IMG/VR virus record: IMGVR_UViG_3300025652_000142
Location: 1 to 43,842 of that record
DNA: 43,842 nt
Source: a virus
Strand: one strand, 5' to 3'
The position numbers were made by a program, and so were the translations under genes. This document shows, piece by piece, positions 8,454 through 18,906 of this stretch (position 1 is the first letter of the stretch; the number at the start of each line of letters is the position of its first letter). Below the pieces are notes generated by a model. That model saw only the letters and a list, made by a program, of their open reading frames with translations, was not told the origin of the DNA and searched no databases.

Positions 8454-9664
8454 TATTTACCAACTCCTATTCTTGTTTGATAATCTTGAACAGGAACTAT
8501 TCCTTGTCCAAATGCTTGCATCATTGCCATAGTTGCATCGTTCTGTGTTTTTTGATAACCACGTTGTAAACCTGTTTCTCTGAGTATTGCGTCTACTTTA
8601 CTTGCATCATTAATTTGTATTAAATCCTGTACAACATCATCTGTTTCATCAATGACTACTCCCCAAATACTTTCAGCTTTATTTAATATAGGTTGTACTA
8701 TATTTTTCCAACTAAAATCTCTGTCATACATTGAATATCCACCTTGAAATCTCATATCTTTAAACTTTTCTATTAACTCATTTTGATAAAAAGAACTTTG
8801 TCTTACTTTACTAGCCTCATATAAAACATCTACATTAGCGTGCATTGCTTTAGGTAACCATATGTCCATAAGATTTTGTATATTAGCTTGTCCACCAGTA
8901 GCTGCTGTAACTGTTCCACCATCTACTACAGCTTTAAAACCCATATCCCATTCAACATCAAAATTATTATCAACAGCTTTAGTTACTTGTTCAATTGCAG
9001 TAGTTCTGCTCCATTCTCCTAATGCCCATTTACTTGCAGCATAGTTAATAGAGTTATCATCTAATTTACCAAGTATATTTGTAACTGAGTTTTTTAATTG
9101 TTTAGCATATTCTTCTTTTAATTTACTAAAACCTAATTCATCTAATAAAGAAATCTTTTTATTATCATACATTTCTTTTGTATAACCTAATTCATTAATA
9201 ATGTCATAAAATCTTGTATCAGTTTCTATATTAGTTTTCCAATTTGTAGAATCTTCTGAACGTAATTCAACTACTAAATCTAAAAAATCTTGATTGTTTG
9301 CCCATGGAAGACGTTCATCTAAGTTTGCTAAAGTTGAAACAGTAGCTTCTATAATGTTTGTACTATCATCAACAATTTCTAAAATATTACCAGCTTTAAC
9401 TAATCTATCACCTTCTACTATTTGTAAATCCCAATCATCTTGATTTATATACATATATCCTTCAATGTTTTTACCAGCTATTAACTTTCCTTGACTATCA
9501 AATTGATTTACAAAACTAGGATTAATGTTAGTTATTGTACTTAAATCAACACCTTTAGATAACTCCCAATAAAGTATTGAAGCTCCATTATCATAAGCTA
9601 AATAAAATGTATTACCGACTTGTATAAGTGTTGTACCTTTAGGTCCAAATGTAACTTCAGCCAT
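8453..9664 (-). CDS. Large unknown virion-module protein (403 aa)
   Basis: No family recognised. The first ~45 residues contain aromatic-rich beta strands (Y-L-A-Y-D-N-G, L-Y-W-E-L), the rest is mainly helical; the C-terminus is Gln/Met rich. Overlaps the next upstream gene by 8 bp, implying translational coupling in the late operon. Likely a virion or ejection component by position only. Confidence 0.5.
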   Translation of the reverse strand: MAEVTFGPKGTTLIQVGNTFYLAYDNGASILYWELSKGVDLSTITNINPSFVNQFDSQGKLIAGKNIEGYMYINQDDWDLQIVEGDRLVKAGNILEIVDDSTNIIEATVSTLANLDERLPWANNQDFLDLVVELRSEDSTNWKTNIETDTRFYDIINELGYTKEMYDNKKISLLDELGFSKLKEEYAKQLKNSVTNILGKLDDNSINYAASKWALGEWSRTTAIEQVTKAVDNNFDVEWDMGFKAVVDGGTVTAATGGQANIQNLMDIWLPKAMHANVDVLYEASKVRQSSFYQNELIEKFKDMRFQGGYSMYDRDFSWKNIVQPILNKAESIWGVVIDETDDVVQDLIQINDASKVDAILRETGLQRGYQKTQNDATMAMMQAFGQGIVPVQDYQTRIGVGK

Positions 9665-11276
9665 TTATTAATCCTTCTATCCAATTGTAATCTTTATTAT
9701 AACGAGACTTTTTAATTTTACGTGGAACTCTACCTATATTGGGTGTTAATTGTGTCATTACAATACTATCCATTCCTAATTTAGAGCTATTTTTTTCATT
9801 ATATTTATCTAATGCTATATCAGTAGGAGAAATTTTAGCCGTCATTTGTAAATTTCCAATGACTTGTTCTTTATAAGATTTGTTATCTTTAATTTTTTCT
9901 TTATCAATACCAGGAAAAAGTATAGGCATTATAGGATTTAATGCTTTTTCTACACCAGGTTCTATTAATGCTCCTAAAATTAAACCAATTTCATAAACAT
10001 CTAATGCATTTATACCATCTATTGCTAATAATTTAGCTTTGTTTTTTAACAATTTAGAAATTTTTACATCTGGAACAATCATAGCTGCATCTGTAAATAC
10101 ATTTGGGTCATTTAACTTAGCTGCTCCGAGAGAACCACCAGGTGTGTCTGTTGTAACTAAATAATTATACTGTGCAGATAATTCTTGTTTCCATTTTGAC
10201 ATACCTTCTGGTTTTTTTCGTGGGTCAATAGGTTTACCATCAGCATCTAAATCCCAACCTTCTATGTCTGCTAATCTTGCATCTTCTATTGGAGATGGTT
10301 CTTTATAGTCAAAAAATATTGTTTCTAAATCTTCGCTTAAAGGCCAGTTATAAGGAGGTTGTTTATTAAATTCATTTTTAAATAAATCAAGATTAGATGT
10401 AACTTCTTTATTGGTATAATCTAATAATTGTTCTGCTCTATCAGCAGGAAGTCCTTTAACATATTCATCAAAATCTAAATATCTTGTAAGTAAACCTTCT
10501 TGTAATCTTGGATTTTCTATATTATTTTTAATAATTCTTTCTAGTCTAAGTCTTTCATTTACTACATTTGTAGGTGGTCTTGTATATTCTCTAACAAAAC
10601 TTCCTGCTTCTTCTATATCATTAGGGTTAAATTCATTTGCTAAAAATGGTGAATCTGCAATTTCATCCATATATTTATTTATAACATTATCTACATCTTT
10701 TTCTTTAAATCCTTGAAGTTCTAATTTATTTTTAATTTCCATAAAAAATTCTGTATGTGATTCTATTCCATCAATAAAAGATGGATTATTTATAATTTTA
10801 TTTATATCAATATTTGTAGGAATTTTAATATTTGTATTTTTAATTACATTAGTTAAAGCTTCAGCTTGATTAACAGTTCTATCAGGATTACCTGCAAAAG
10901 AATCAGTCAATTTTGTACCTTGGTCTACAATTTTTTTTAATTCTAATATTTTATCTGGATTTTCATTAGCCCATTTTTGCCATAATTGTTGATAAATTCT
11001 TTTACTTTCTTCAATAGGTTTACCAAATAAAATACTATCTTGTGTTGGAGGTCTTCCTTTACCTGATTTTTTAATATCATTTTGCCATACTTCTTCAATT
11101 GTTTTGCCAGCAAAAATACCTTCTTTAAACGTAGCATTTAAAGCAGAAAATTCTTTACCTAATTGATTACCTTTAGTAGAAACTTCAAAAGTAGATTGAG
11201 CTACTTTAGATTCACCAGCTGCTATACGTTCTCTAGCTATTCTTCTAGCTTTTTCAGCTCTAGTTTCTTCAGCCAT
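9657..11276 (-). CDS. Large unknown virion-module protein (539 aa)
   Basis: No family recognised. Strongly basic N-terminus (residues 1-25 K/R/E-rich helix), Asn/Lys-rich middle, and a hydrophobic helical stretch around residues 420-460 (I-G-L-I-L-G-A-L-I-E-P-G) that could touch or enter a membrane. Overlaps its upstream neighbour by 8 bp. Low-complexity, lysine-rich composition matches neighbours. Candidate internal or ejection protein. Confidence 0.5.
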   Translation of the reverse strand: MAEETRAEKARRIARERIAAGESKVAQSTFEVSTKGNQLGKEFSALNATFKEGIFAGKTIEEVWQNDIKKSGKGRPPTQDSILFGKPIEESKRIYQQLWQKWANENPDKILELKKIVDQGTKLTDSFAGNPDRTVNQAEALTNVIKNTNIKIPTNIDINKIINNPSFIDGIESHTEFFMEIKNKLELQGFKEKDVDNVINKYMDEIADSPFLANEFNPNDIEEAGSFVREYTRPPTNVVNERLRLERIIKNNIENPRLQEGLLTRYLDFDEYVKGLPADRAEQLLDYTNKEVTSNLDLFKNEFNKQPPYNWPLSEDLETIFFDYKEPSPIEDARLADIEGWDLDADGKPIDPRKKPEGMSKWKQELSAQYNYLVTTDTPGGSLGAAKLNDPNVFTDAAMIVPDVKISKLLKNKAKLLAIDGINALDVYEIGLILGALIEPGVEKALNPIMPILFPGIDKEKIKDNKSYKEQVIGNLQMTAKISPTDIALDKYNEKNSSKLGMDSIVMTQLTPNIGRVPRKIKKSRYNKDYNWIEGLING

Positions 11277-12501
11277 TACCAGTTAAAAAACTCATAATAT
11301 CTTCTTGTGCTTCGGTTTTAGCATTAGAAGCTTCTCTTAAACTATTAACATTAGTAGCACGTTCTTGTATTTTATCAGTAGCTATATCTGTTGGTGAATC
11401 AACATCTAATGTTGCTGCATAATCTGGATTAATTTTTTCCATTGTTACATAATTTTCTATTGGACGTTCAGTAACTGGACTAACACTACTAGATATTCTT
11501 TCAGCAACTGTATTCATAGTTTCATTCATACGTTCAAATTTATCTTTAGCAACTAATGATTGTAGATATGGATTATATTGTTCTGCCATTTGAATAGCAG
11601 TTTCAGATTTTTCTTCATCTGATGGATAATAACCAAACGTTGCATAGTAAGATTCGTCATAAAATTCTTCATATTGTAATTTTGTCTTTGGTCCAAATTG
11701 TTGTCTAATCATATCTTCTGATTTTTTGTCAGTTAACAATTCAGATTGTTTTTTAGCTTCACTTGCATTATCTAACATACGTGTAAAAGCATTGCCAAAT
11801 ATTTCTTTTTGTAAAATAATTGCAGGTGGTGTCGTGTTGTTTGCTCTATCTCTATAATCTAAACCACCAAAATAAGTATTAACGTTATAATTAAACGTTC
11901 TATTATTAATAGTGTCTGTTATATTAGTTAATGCATTTGAAACATTTGTAGAATTTTCATGCCAATCATTCATTTGACTATCTGCATATAAAAATATTTC
12001 ATTAATAAAATTAGTTGTTTGTATTCCTTTTTCGCCACCAAGTTCTTCACCAAAATATTCTTCTGTTTTTAATCCAGAAGCTATTGCATCTCTTTGCATT
12101 CTATCTACTGTTGATGTATTTAATGAAAAAATTAAAGAAGCAACAAAATCATTTTGAAAATGTCCGTTAAAACTAACAGTATTGTAAACTCCTTCTTCAT
12201 TGTATATAGGTTCATTATTATCATCTAATATAGGCATAAGTCTAGGATTATCTAATACAGTTCTATTACCTATACTTGTAAGTGATTGATTGTTAGGTAC
12301 ATTGTCTATTATTGGAAAAACATTAGGACCAATTTGTTCAATTGCATTTACTATATCTAAAGTTATTCCAGAAGTTATAGCTTTACTTAATATCTGTTGT
12401 TGTTCAGGTGTTAAAGTGTAATCATCATATATAGAATCAAAATTAAAATCATTAGGTAAACCTACTGTATCTATAATCTCTTGTTTTTGTTCAGGTGTCA
12501 T
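11269..12501 (-). CDS. Large unknown virion-module protein (410 aa)
   Basis: No family recognised. Acidic, Asn/Thr rich and soluble, with the start overlapping the stop of the giant gene in TAATG. The N-terminus has tandem T-P-E-Q-K-Q and T-P-E-Q-Q-Q segments at residues 2-7 and ~32-37, a small internal repeat. Probably a virion protein by context. Confidence 0.5.
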   Translation of the reverse strand: MTPEQKQEIIDTVGLPNDFNFDSIYDDYTLTPEQQQILSKAITSGITLDIVNAIEQIGPNVFPIIDNVPNNQSLTSIGNRTVLDNPRLMPILDDNNEPIYNEEGVYNTVSFNGHFQNDFVASLIFSLNTSTVDRMQRDAIASGLKTEEYFGEELGGEKGIQTTNFINEIFLYADSQMNDWHENSTNVSNALTNITDTINNRTFNYNVNTYFGGLDYRDRANNTTPPAIILQKEIFGNAFTRMLDNASEAKKQSELLTDKKSEDMIRQQFGPKTKLQYEEFYDESYYATFGYYPSDEEKSETAIQMAEQYNPYLQSLVAKDKFERMNETMNTVAERISSSVSPVTERPIENYVTMEKINPDYAATLDVDSPTDIATDKIQERATNVNSLREASNAKTEAQEDIMSFLTGNG

Positions 12502-15500
12502 TAATTATCTCTCATATCTGTAATAAATTCTAGCTTATCTCCATCATTATTATATAGTTTAATAAAGACGCCATTCCAAATATACCAGAAATCAGGGTTT
12601 TTTTCTATAATCTTGTATGCTTGTTGAGCAACAGAAACTCTGACTGCATATGCTTCTTCAGTAGTACTTTCTAACCACCAAGTTTTACTATCAGTTCTAC
12701 TGTATTCTTTTGATATTTCTTCAGCATCTTCAACTACTTTAATAAAATCAAGTAATCCTTTTGCTGATGGTTGTTGCATAGCTTTTGTATTTGTAGGCCA
12801 TAAATATCTAATTTCATTCCAAATTTCTCCTGCAGGTATAAAAGTTTGTATACCATAATTACTTAAAAATCCAGGATTAGAATATGCTAAAGCATTTCTT
12901 GCATCTCTTTTTTTAACTACTTTTTCTGCATAATTTAATGTAGTATCTTCATCAATTTGTTTTGCTAATCTTTCATATCTAAACCAAGCAACAGAATCGT
13001 TTTGTTGTAATGCAAATTTATCAGGTCTTTTAGTAACACTAAACCATAAATTAGAATAAGTACGTTCTGCTTCAGGATTATCAGGAACTAAATACGCTGC
13101 ACTTTTTGGAAAAAGAGTAAGTAACTCATTATTTTTTCTTAGAAAATCAATATTTCTTTTTTCAAAAACTGCTTTTGTACCATCAGTAGATTCTTTACTA
13201 CCAGTAGTTATATATGGATGGTCTATACCATATTTAACATAAAATTCTTCTGCAGCAATAGTTGAATCAGAATTGTTTTTTATTAGTATTTTATTGTATT
13301 CATTAGCTAACATTTGTGTTGCCCACCATTTACCATTTTTATCTTTAACTGTAAATATAGGTTTAAATCCAGTAGGAAGTATTTCCTGTGCTATAGCTCT
13401 AATTAAAAATAATGATTTAGCTTTATGAGCTGAGTATTGTAACAAAGCATCTGTTAATGTTTGTTCTGTTAGCTCGCCTTTTGCTGGACCTTGTTCACTA
13501 TATAATGCTACTTTACGTCTACCATTCCAATCTTCATTTATATATCTAATATATTTATCTAATACACCAGACTTTAATAGTCTTTCTTCATCGTAACCTG
13601 CACGTATATTACTATAAATATCAATAGTTGTTTCTGCTCTCATACTGTCATATTCATCAGTAGAAGTTAACCATTCTTTAACATTATTATCAGAATCAAT
13701 TCTTCTTTCAGAACCTGGTCCTGAAGATAACCCCTCTGCAAGTAATTCAAATGGGTTTCCAGCTGCTATTAATTTTTTAGCAAAAGGAGGTGGAGATAGT
13801 ATTGCTTCAGTTATTTCATCTGGTGGAGCAAACGGCCCAAAAAACTGTTCTCTTAGTTCCATTTTTGCATCCATTTTATCAAATACTTTATTTAAAGCAA
13901 AAGCTACTATTGAGTTAGGACCTGGAGTTAAACTTGTACTTAATAAGTTTACACCTGCTATATTGCCAGCTGCAGTCATTCCTGCTTGTGCTTGTTCTAA
14001 TCCTAAATCTTTTGGAAATACTAAATTACTTATTTTTGAATTAAAAGGATATAAAAATAAATCGTCACCACTACCATTAGGGTCTGGTGAAAACCATCCT
14101 TGTCCTTGAAAATTATACGCACCAGCAGATGATTTTAGTCCTTTGTATAATAAATTACCCTCACGTATTTTATAAGGATTTTTAGCAGCTAATCTTCCCC
14201 AAGTTTTTCCCATTTCAAACCAAACTTCAGGGAAAGGAAATATATTTCTAGTTATTTCAGAAAGTTGATGTCTTTCAGAAGCATCATATAATAACTGTTG
14301 AGTACCTTTTAAACCAAACTGACTAGCTAATTCGCTTGTTGCTCTATAACTTCCTGTTTTACCAGATTGACCTAGTAGTTGCATACCAACAAGTTCATCA
14401 ATAGCTTTTTTTGGTATCTTTGCATCTTTAAATTCTTTAATATATTTAGTTTGTAATTTTTTAGTATACGTAGGAAACTGTGCAGCAACATACATATATC
14501 TGTATTGTTTAAAAGCAGGTGACCTATTAAGTCTTGATAGTGGTTCTGTTAACAAAAAGTTAAAAGATGTATTCCAAAATTCTGACATTAAATCAGCTCC
14601 TCTACCTAAACTTGTAGAAGCTAATCTACTTTTTTTAGGCATCATTACTTTACCAAAATCAACTGATACAATTTCATCACTACCAGCAATATAATTTTGT
14701 ATTTCTCTATAAATAGCTTGTTGTTGTTTTCTACCCCAATTTTTTACAAAAGGTGCTTTTTCCATATCAGGCATCATAGAAATGTAATCATCTGGATTAG
14801 TAACATCTCCTCCATGTTTTAATAATTTATCTGTCCATAAAGCTTCTCTTATTTGTAAGTTTCCATTATTTTCTATTGCATTATGATTAAAAATAAATGT
14901 TCCGTCAATTTGTTTAAATCTGTCTACACCTTCTTGCATTACATGACCTGTTCGCATTCTTATATCAGCTTCTAAAACAGATAAATATTCCATCATTTTG
15001 TCATGTTTAGAAACAATTTGTCTATATCTATCTCCTGTTTCTTGTATTAAATCTAATGCCATATCTTTTGCTTCTCTAGTTCTAGCCCAAGCTTCTAATT
15101 CAGGTCCCCAACCTAATCTTGCTACAACTCTTGACATTGGATTATTTCTTATATGTTGCAATTGTGTATTTATTGCTGATGCTCCTGCAATACTTTTTGC
15201 ATCTACAGCTACCCAATTGTATCCTTTAACACTCTGACTTCTATAATCTATACCTTGATAAGACCAGTTTGCATTTACAGCTTCACTAAAATATTGTGAA
15301 CTTAATATTTCATTAGTATCGTTACCAGAATCCATAAATTTTTCTACTAATTTTCTAGTACGACTACGTTTAGGAAGTTGTCCATAAGAATATACCCATG
15401 ATAAATAATCTCCAGGATTTGTAAATATACCGTCTAATCCTTCAAATATAAATCTAGCTTGTTCTTCTAAACCTACTCTAAATGATAAAGCTTGTTTAAT

Positions 15501-18356
15501 AATTTTTGTTGGTTTAAATATTAATGAGTTCCAACCATCAAACAAACTACTTATTAAATCGTTTTCTATTTTGTTAGTTGGTATAAAACCATATTTAAAA
15601 GGATTTTTACCTTCAGCTATTAAATTATTCATATATCGTAAAGGAGCTTTAAAATGGTCAGGGTCATCAACAGCATCTGCAACTTCAAAAAAGAATCCTT
15701 TTTGTATTCTATTAAGTCTTCTTACTGGGTATAAAGCTGCTCCATTATTTGCAGCTTCAGACAATTTAACTAAAGAAGGAACATAAATTTTTGTACCATC
15801 TTCTCTTTTAACAAATTTAGTAAAAGAAGTAAAAACTTCATCGCCCATTTCATCAGCTAAAAATGATTTTAATTGCTGTTGACTATTTTTTATATCTTCT
15901 AAACCTTTTTTAAATAATTTTTCACCATAATCACCTTTAGTACCAGCAATTAATTTTCTATCATATTCCATTAATCTTGTAGAAAATGCATCTAAATCAT
16001 CTACAACGCTTCCACCAGATTTAGTTTTTCTAACATTTGTTATAAAATCATTTAAAACTTTATCTGCCATTCTGCTTGTGTAACCTACATTTTCTACATG
16101 ACGAACTATATCAACAAATGCTTGATTTCTATTTTTATAACTTAAATTACTACCAGGTAATGTACTAAATTTCTTTGTCCAATATGGACTCATACCTTGT
16201 GTAAATGCTGAACTAAAACCTAAATTACTTGAGTAATCTAAAACACCTAATTCTTCCCAATCAGTTAAAGCTTTTTTATTTAAAGTTACTGTACCATCTA
16301 CAACTCTATTAAAAGCATTATCACCTTTTAATAATTTAACTCCTTTAGATGTAAATTTACCAATATTATCAACACTTCTAATAACTTTATTTCCTAAACC
16401 ACCAGCTATTGAACCTATAGACCTAAGTCCTGGGTCTGTACCTGTTAAACCTTTTAATGCAGCATTAGTTAAAGCAGAACTACCTTTAGGAATACTATTT
16501 AATATAAACGGTGTTACTGTTTTTTCTGCTACATAACCTTCACTTAATGCTCTACGTATAATATTTTCTGTTTTGGCAAAAGTTTTACTTTTAGCAACTT
16601 CTACTAAAACTTCTTCTGGTGCATCAACTAACCAAGGATTTTTTGCAAGTTTAGCAACGTTTGATTCTTCAGTCATACCTTGTATTGATTTTCTAACAAA
16701 AGTTTTTTGCATTAAATCATTAACTGTATTTGATAAAAACTTAGGTGTTTTACCTAAAAGTAATCCATATTTTTTTCTAGCTGCACCGTCTGCTTTCATA
16801 GCAGGTTTAATATAACCTTTATAAATATCACTTTGTAATGCTCTATATCTAAAAGGAGCGTCTGTAGTATAGTCAAATACTTCAGCATTAATATTTGGAC
16901 CAACTTTGCTTTGACCTGTAAAAGGATTTACATATTTTTCAATAGGTTCTAATATTTCTTTTGCTTTGTCGTGAGTAAACAATTTTTTATTTTTAAGCAT
17001 GTCAGGTAATCTATCTACTTGACCAGCAAGAATAGAACCTTTTTTAATTGTTTTAGTAATTGCACCTAGACCTAAACTAGATATTATTCTATTTTCTGCA
17101 TCAATAGCACCAGAAACAACATTGTAAGCTTTAGAACCTACTGGTTCAAACTTAGATGCTTCGTATCTACCAATTGAATAAGGTATTCTTACTCCAGCAT
17201 TTTCATTACGTGCTTGTATTTCTTCATAATCTTGAGCTAAATCAGGACTATATACAAATCTAGTTCCAGCAAATGCATTAATCATGTTAGGTTTTTGTAT
17301 TGATGTCCAATTAATTTCTGAACCTTCATCAGGTTTTTTTATTGGTTCTCCAATATTTGCATAAATTATTTCTTCAGCTTGTTTAGGTGTATAACCAAAA
17401 ACATTTACCAAAGAATTATATTCAGGCATATCTTCAGCAATTAAACTTTCAAATGACAAAACATTATTTCTGTTGTAGTTAACTGGTAAGTTTTGTACTA
17501 CTCTAGTTAAAGCTTCTTTAGCATATGCTTCTCCAGCTAAGTTTTTAGCTTCTCCAATCCAACGTAACAACTGTTTAGTTTCTCCTATAAATCCTAGTTT
17601 TTCTCCTACTTCTTCTTGTGTCAAACTTAAATTAATTGGAATATTTGATTGTGCATACTCTTTTGTATAACCAGATTCTAAATATCTATCATAAGCATTC
17701 ATTTGTTGTACGTAAGCCCACACACGTCCTCTTGGTTTATAAAAACCCATTGGGTCTTTCCAAGATACTGTTCTACCTTCTTCAGGTGTTTCATTTTGTG
17801 GAAAAGGACTCCATATAACAGCATTTTCATCAAACCAATCTGCAGCTGCTACAGCCCATAAACTTGTTTGAGTATCTGCAAATTTGCTTATATTAGGTTG
17901 AAAATCAATTTTGCCAATAACAGGAAATTCTCTGACACCATCTTCTGAATATATTATTTTTTCTAAAGAATCAGGAACTAATTTATTACCATAAAAAAAT
18001 GCAGTAGAGGCTAATCCTCCAGCAATATCAAAAAGATTCATTGTCATGTCGTCATTGTATTTATTTGTTTGAAATCTATTTTTAACTGTTTCCCAATCAT
18101 TAGCTGCTTGGACACAATATTGTAATGAATACTCGTCACATAAATCTTGCATAGCTTGAGATGATGGAGGTACTTCTAACTGTGCCATAGGTATTAATAC
18201 TTCAGCAGGAAGTATTGCATACTTACTTGTATATTCTTCTAATCTTTCAGTAAAACCTGGATTACTTTTTATGTAATCTTTTGCAGATTTTAATTTATTA
18301 TTTAAAGCATTTGTGTTGTTTCCAACATTTTCTAAGTCAAAATAACTTAATACCAT
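12501..18356 (-). CDS. Giant 1951-aa virion protein (probable internal/ejection protein)
   Basis: A single uninterrupted frame of 5.9 kb, about 13% of the window. No catalytic motif was recognised: I looked for lysozyme/transglycosylase, protease and polymerase signatures. The protein is lysine/asparagine rich, largely helical, without signal peptide, and with repeated aromatic-rich segments. Giant proteins next to the portal in short-tailed phages are often packaged inside the head and injected with DNA (T7 gp16, N4 vRNAP), so that is the best guess. Its order (portal, two small genes, this gene) is preserved with coupled starts. Other possibility: a polyprotein-like scaffold of the inner core. 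Confidence 0.65.
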   Translation of the reverse strand: MVLSYFDLENVGNNTNALNNKLKSAKDYIKSNPGFTERLEEYTSKYAILPAEVLIPMAQLEVPPSSQAMQDLCDEYSLQYCVQAANDWETVKNRFQTNKYNDDMTMNLFDIAGGLASTAFFYGNKLVPDSLEKIIYSEDGVREFPVIGKIDFQPNISKFADTQTSLWAVAAADWFDENAVIWSPFPQNETPEEGRTVSWKDPMGFYKPRGRVWAYVQQMNAYDRYLESGYTKEYAQSNIPINLSLTQEEVGEKLGFIGETKQLLRWIGEAKNLAGEAYAKEALTRVVQNLPVNYNRNNVLSFESLIAEDMPEYNSLVNVFGYTPKQAEEIIYANIGEPIKKPDEGSEINWTSIQKPNMINAFAGTRFVYSPDLAQDYEEIQARNENAGVRIPYSIGRYEASKFEPVGSKAYNVVSGAIDAENRIISSLGLGAITKTIKKGSILAGQVDRLPDMLKNKKLFTHDKAKEILEPIEKYVNPFTGQSKVGPNINAEVFDYTTDAPFRYRALQSDIYKGYIKPAMKADGAARKKYGLLLGKTPKFLSNTVNDLMQKTFVRKSIQGMTEESNVAKLAKNPWLVDAPEEVLVEVAKSKTFAKTENIIRRALSEGYVAEKTVTPFILNSIPKGSSALTNAALKGLTGTDPGLRSIGSIAGGLGNKVIRSVDNIGKFTSKGVKLLKGDNAFNRVVDGTVTLNKKALTDWEELGVLDYSSNLGFSSAFTQGMSPYWTKKFSTLPGSNLSYKNRNQAFVDIVRHVENVGYTSRMADKVLNDFITNVRKTKSGGSVVDDLDAFSTRLMEYDRKLIAGTKGDYGEKLFKKGLEDIKNSQQQLKSFLADEMGDEVFTSFTKFVKREDGTKIYVPSLVKLSEAANNGAALYPVRRLNRIQKGFFFEVADAVDDPDHFKAPLRYMNNLIAEGKNPFKYGFIPTNKIENDLISSLFDGWNSLIFKPTKIIKQALSFRVGLEEQARFIFEGLDGIFTNPGDYLSWVYSYGQLPKRSRTRKLVEKFMDSGNDTNEILSSQYFSEAVNANWSYQGIDYRSQSVKGYNWVAVDAKSIAGASAINTQLQHIRNNPMSRVVARLGWGPELEAWARTREAKDMALDLIQETGDRYRQIVSKHDKMMEYLSVLEADIRMRTGHVMQEGVDRFKQIDGTFIFNHNAIENNGNLQIREALWTDKLLKHGGDVTNPDDYISMMPDMEKAPFVKNWGRKQQQAIYREIQNYIAGSDEIVSVDFGKVMMPKKSRLASTSLGRGADLMSEFWNTSFNFLLTEPLSRLNRSPAFKQYRYMYVAAQFPTYTKKLQTKYIKEFKDAKIPKKAIDELVGMQLLGQSGKTGSYRATSELASQFGLKGTQQLLYDASERHQLSEITRNIFPFPEVWFEMGKTWGRLAAKNPYKIREGNLLYKGLKSSAGAYNFQGQGWFSPDPNGSGDDLFLYPFNSKISNLVFPKDLGLEQAQAGMTAAGNIAGVNLLSTSLTPGPNSIVAFALNKVFDKMDAKMELREQFFGPFAPPDEITEAILSPPPFAKKLIAAGNPFELLAEGLSSGPGSERRIDSDNNVKEWLTSTDEYDSMRAETTIDIYSNIRAGYDEERLLKSGVLDKYIRYINEDWNGRRKVALYSEQGPAKGELTEQTLTDALLQYSAHKAKSLFLIRAIAQEILPTGFKPIFTVKDKNGKWWATQMLANEYNKILIKNNSDSTIAAEEFYVKYGIDHPYITTGSKESTDGTKAVFEKRNIDFLRKNNELLTLFPKSAAYLVPDNPEAERTYSNLWFSVTKRPDKFALQQNDSVAWFRYERLAKQIDEDTTLNYAEKVVKKRDARNALAYSNPGFLSNYGIQTFIPAGEIWNEIRYLWPTNTKAMQQPSAKGLLDFIKVVEDAEEISKEYSRTDSKTWWLESTTEEAYAVRVSVAQQAYKIIEKNPDFWYIWNGVFIKLYNNDGDKLEFITDMRDN

Positions 18357-18358
18357 AA

Positions 18359-18745
18359 CTACCTTTGTGCAGCTCTAGTATTTATCATTTCATAAAATAT
18401 TGGATTTTTTGTTAATTCAGCAGCTGCATACAAAAGCACGTCTACATCATTATAAAGATTTTCTTTAGGAGGATTTCCTGGACCAATAGCTCCACCTGAT
18501 GTAGGTGGTTGTTGAGGAAAATTAGTAGGTGCTGCTATATCAAAAGAAGGCATTTTTTTAGCTTTAGGCAATCCACCACTAGCAGACACTTGTGTTTCTA
18601 TAGCTTTTCTTTGACCATAATCTCCACCAGATGCAGCTGCAGGTGCAGAAGCATTACCGTCTGTTCTTTGACTTAATGCACCAGGACCAGAAACAGCATT
18701 ACTTGTATTAGCAGTAGGTTTTCTATATCCTCCACGACCTGGCAT
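18359..18745 (-). CDS. Small Gly/Pro/Ala-rich protein downstream of portal
   Basis: 128 aa. Residues 1-95 are low-complexity Gly/Pro/Ser/Ala with a basic start (M-P-G-R-G-G-Y-R-K-P) and look disordered; the last 35 residues form a conserved-looking helix (Y-N-D-V-D-V-L-L-Y-A-A-A-E-L). A disordered tail plus C-terminal helix would suit a portal- or core-binding adaptor. Its ATG overlaps the stop of the 53-aa gene upstream. Confidence 0.6.
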   Translation of the reverse strand: MPGRGGYRKPTANTSNAVSGPGALSQRTDGNASAPAAASGGDYGQRKAIETQVSASGGLPKAKKMPSFDIAAPTNFPQQPPTSGGAIGPGNPPKENLYNDVDVLLYAAAELTKNPIFYEMINTRAAQR

Positions 18746-18906
18746 TATTTATCCTTCCTATAAAAATCCTTAGTTATAAAAATAATAATACCTTCTGCTG
18801 GATATATAATGTTTTGTACATCTTCAGATAGTACATCAAATTCATCTTGTACACCGTATTCGTTATACACCATATCCCAAAATTCGTTTTCTACGTATTC
18901 TTCCAT
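18745..18906 (-). CDS. 53-aa acidic protein between portal and Gly-rich gene
   Basis: A short frame running from an ATG that overlaps the portal stop (TAATG at 18904-18908) to a stop that overlaps the next ATG (TAATG at 18743-18747). Being coupled on both sides and filling the gap exactly is strong evidence that it is translated. The product is acidic at the N-terminus (M-E-E-Y-V-E-N-E-F-W) and hydrophobic then basic at the C-terminus (G-I-I-I-F-I-T-K-D-F-Y-R-K-D-K). Function unknown. Confidence 0.65.
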   Translation of the reverse strand: MEEYVENEFWDMVYNEYGVQDEFDVLSEDVQNIIYPAEGIIIFITKDFYRKDK

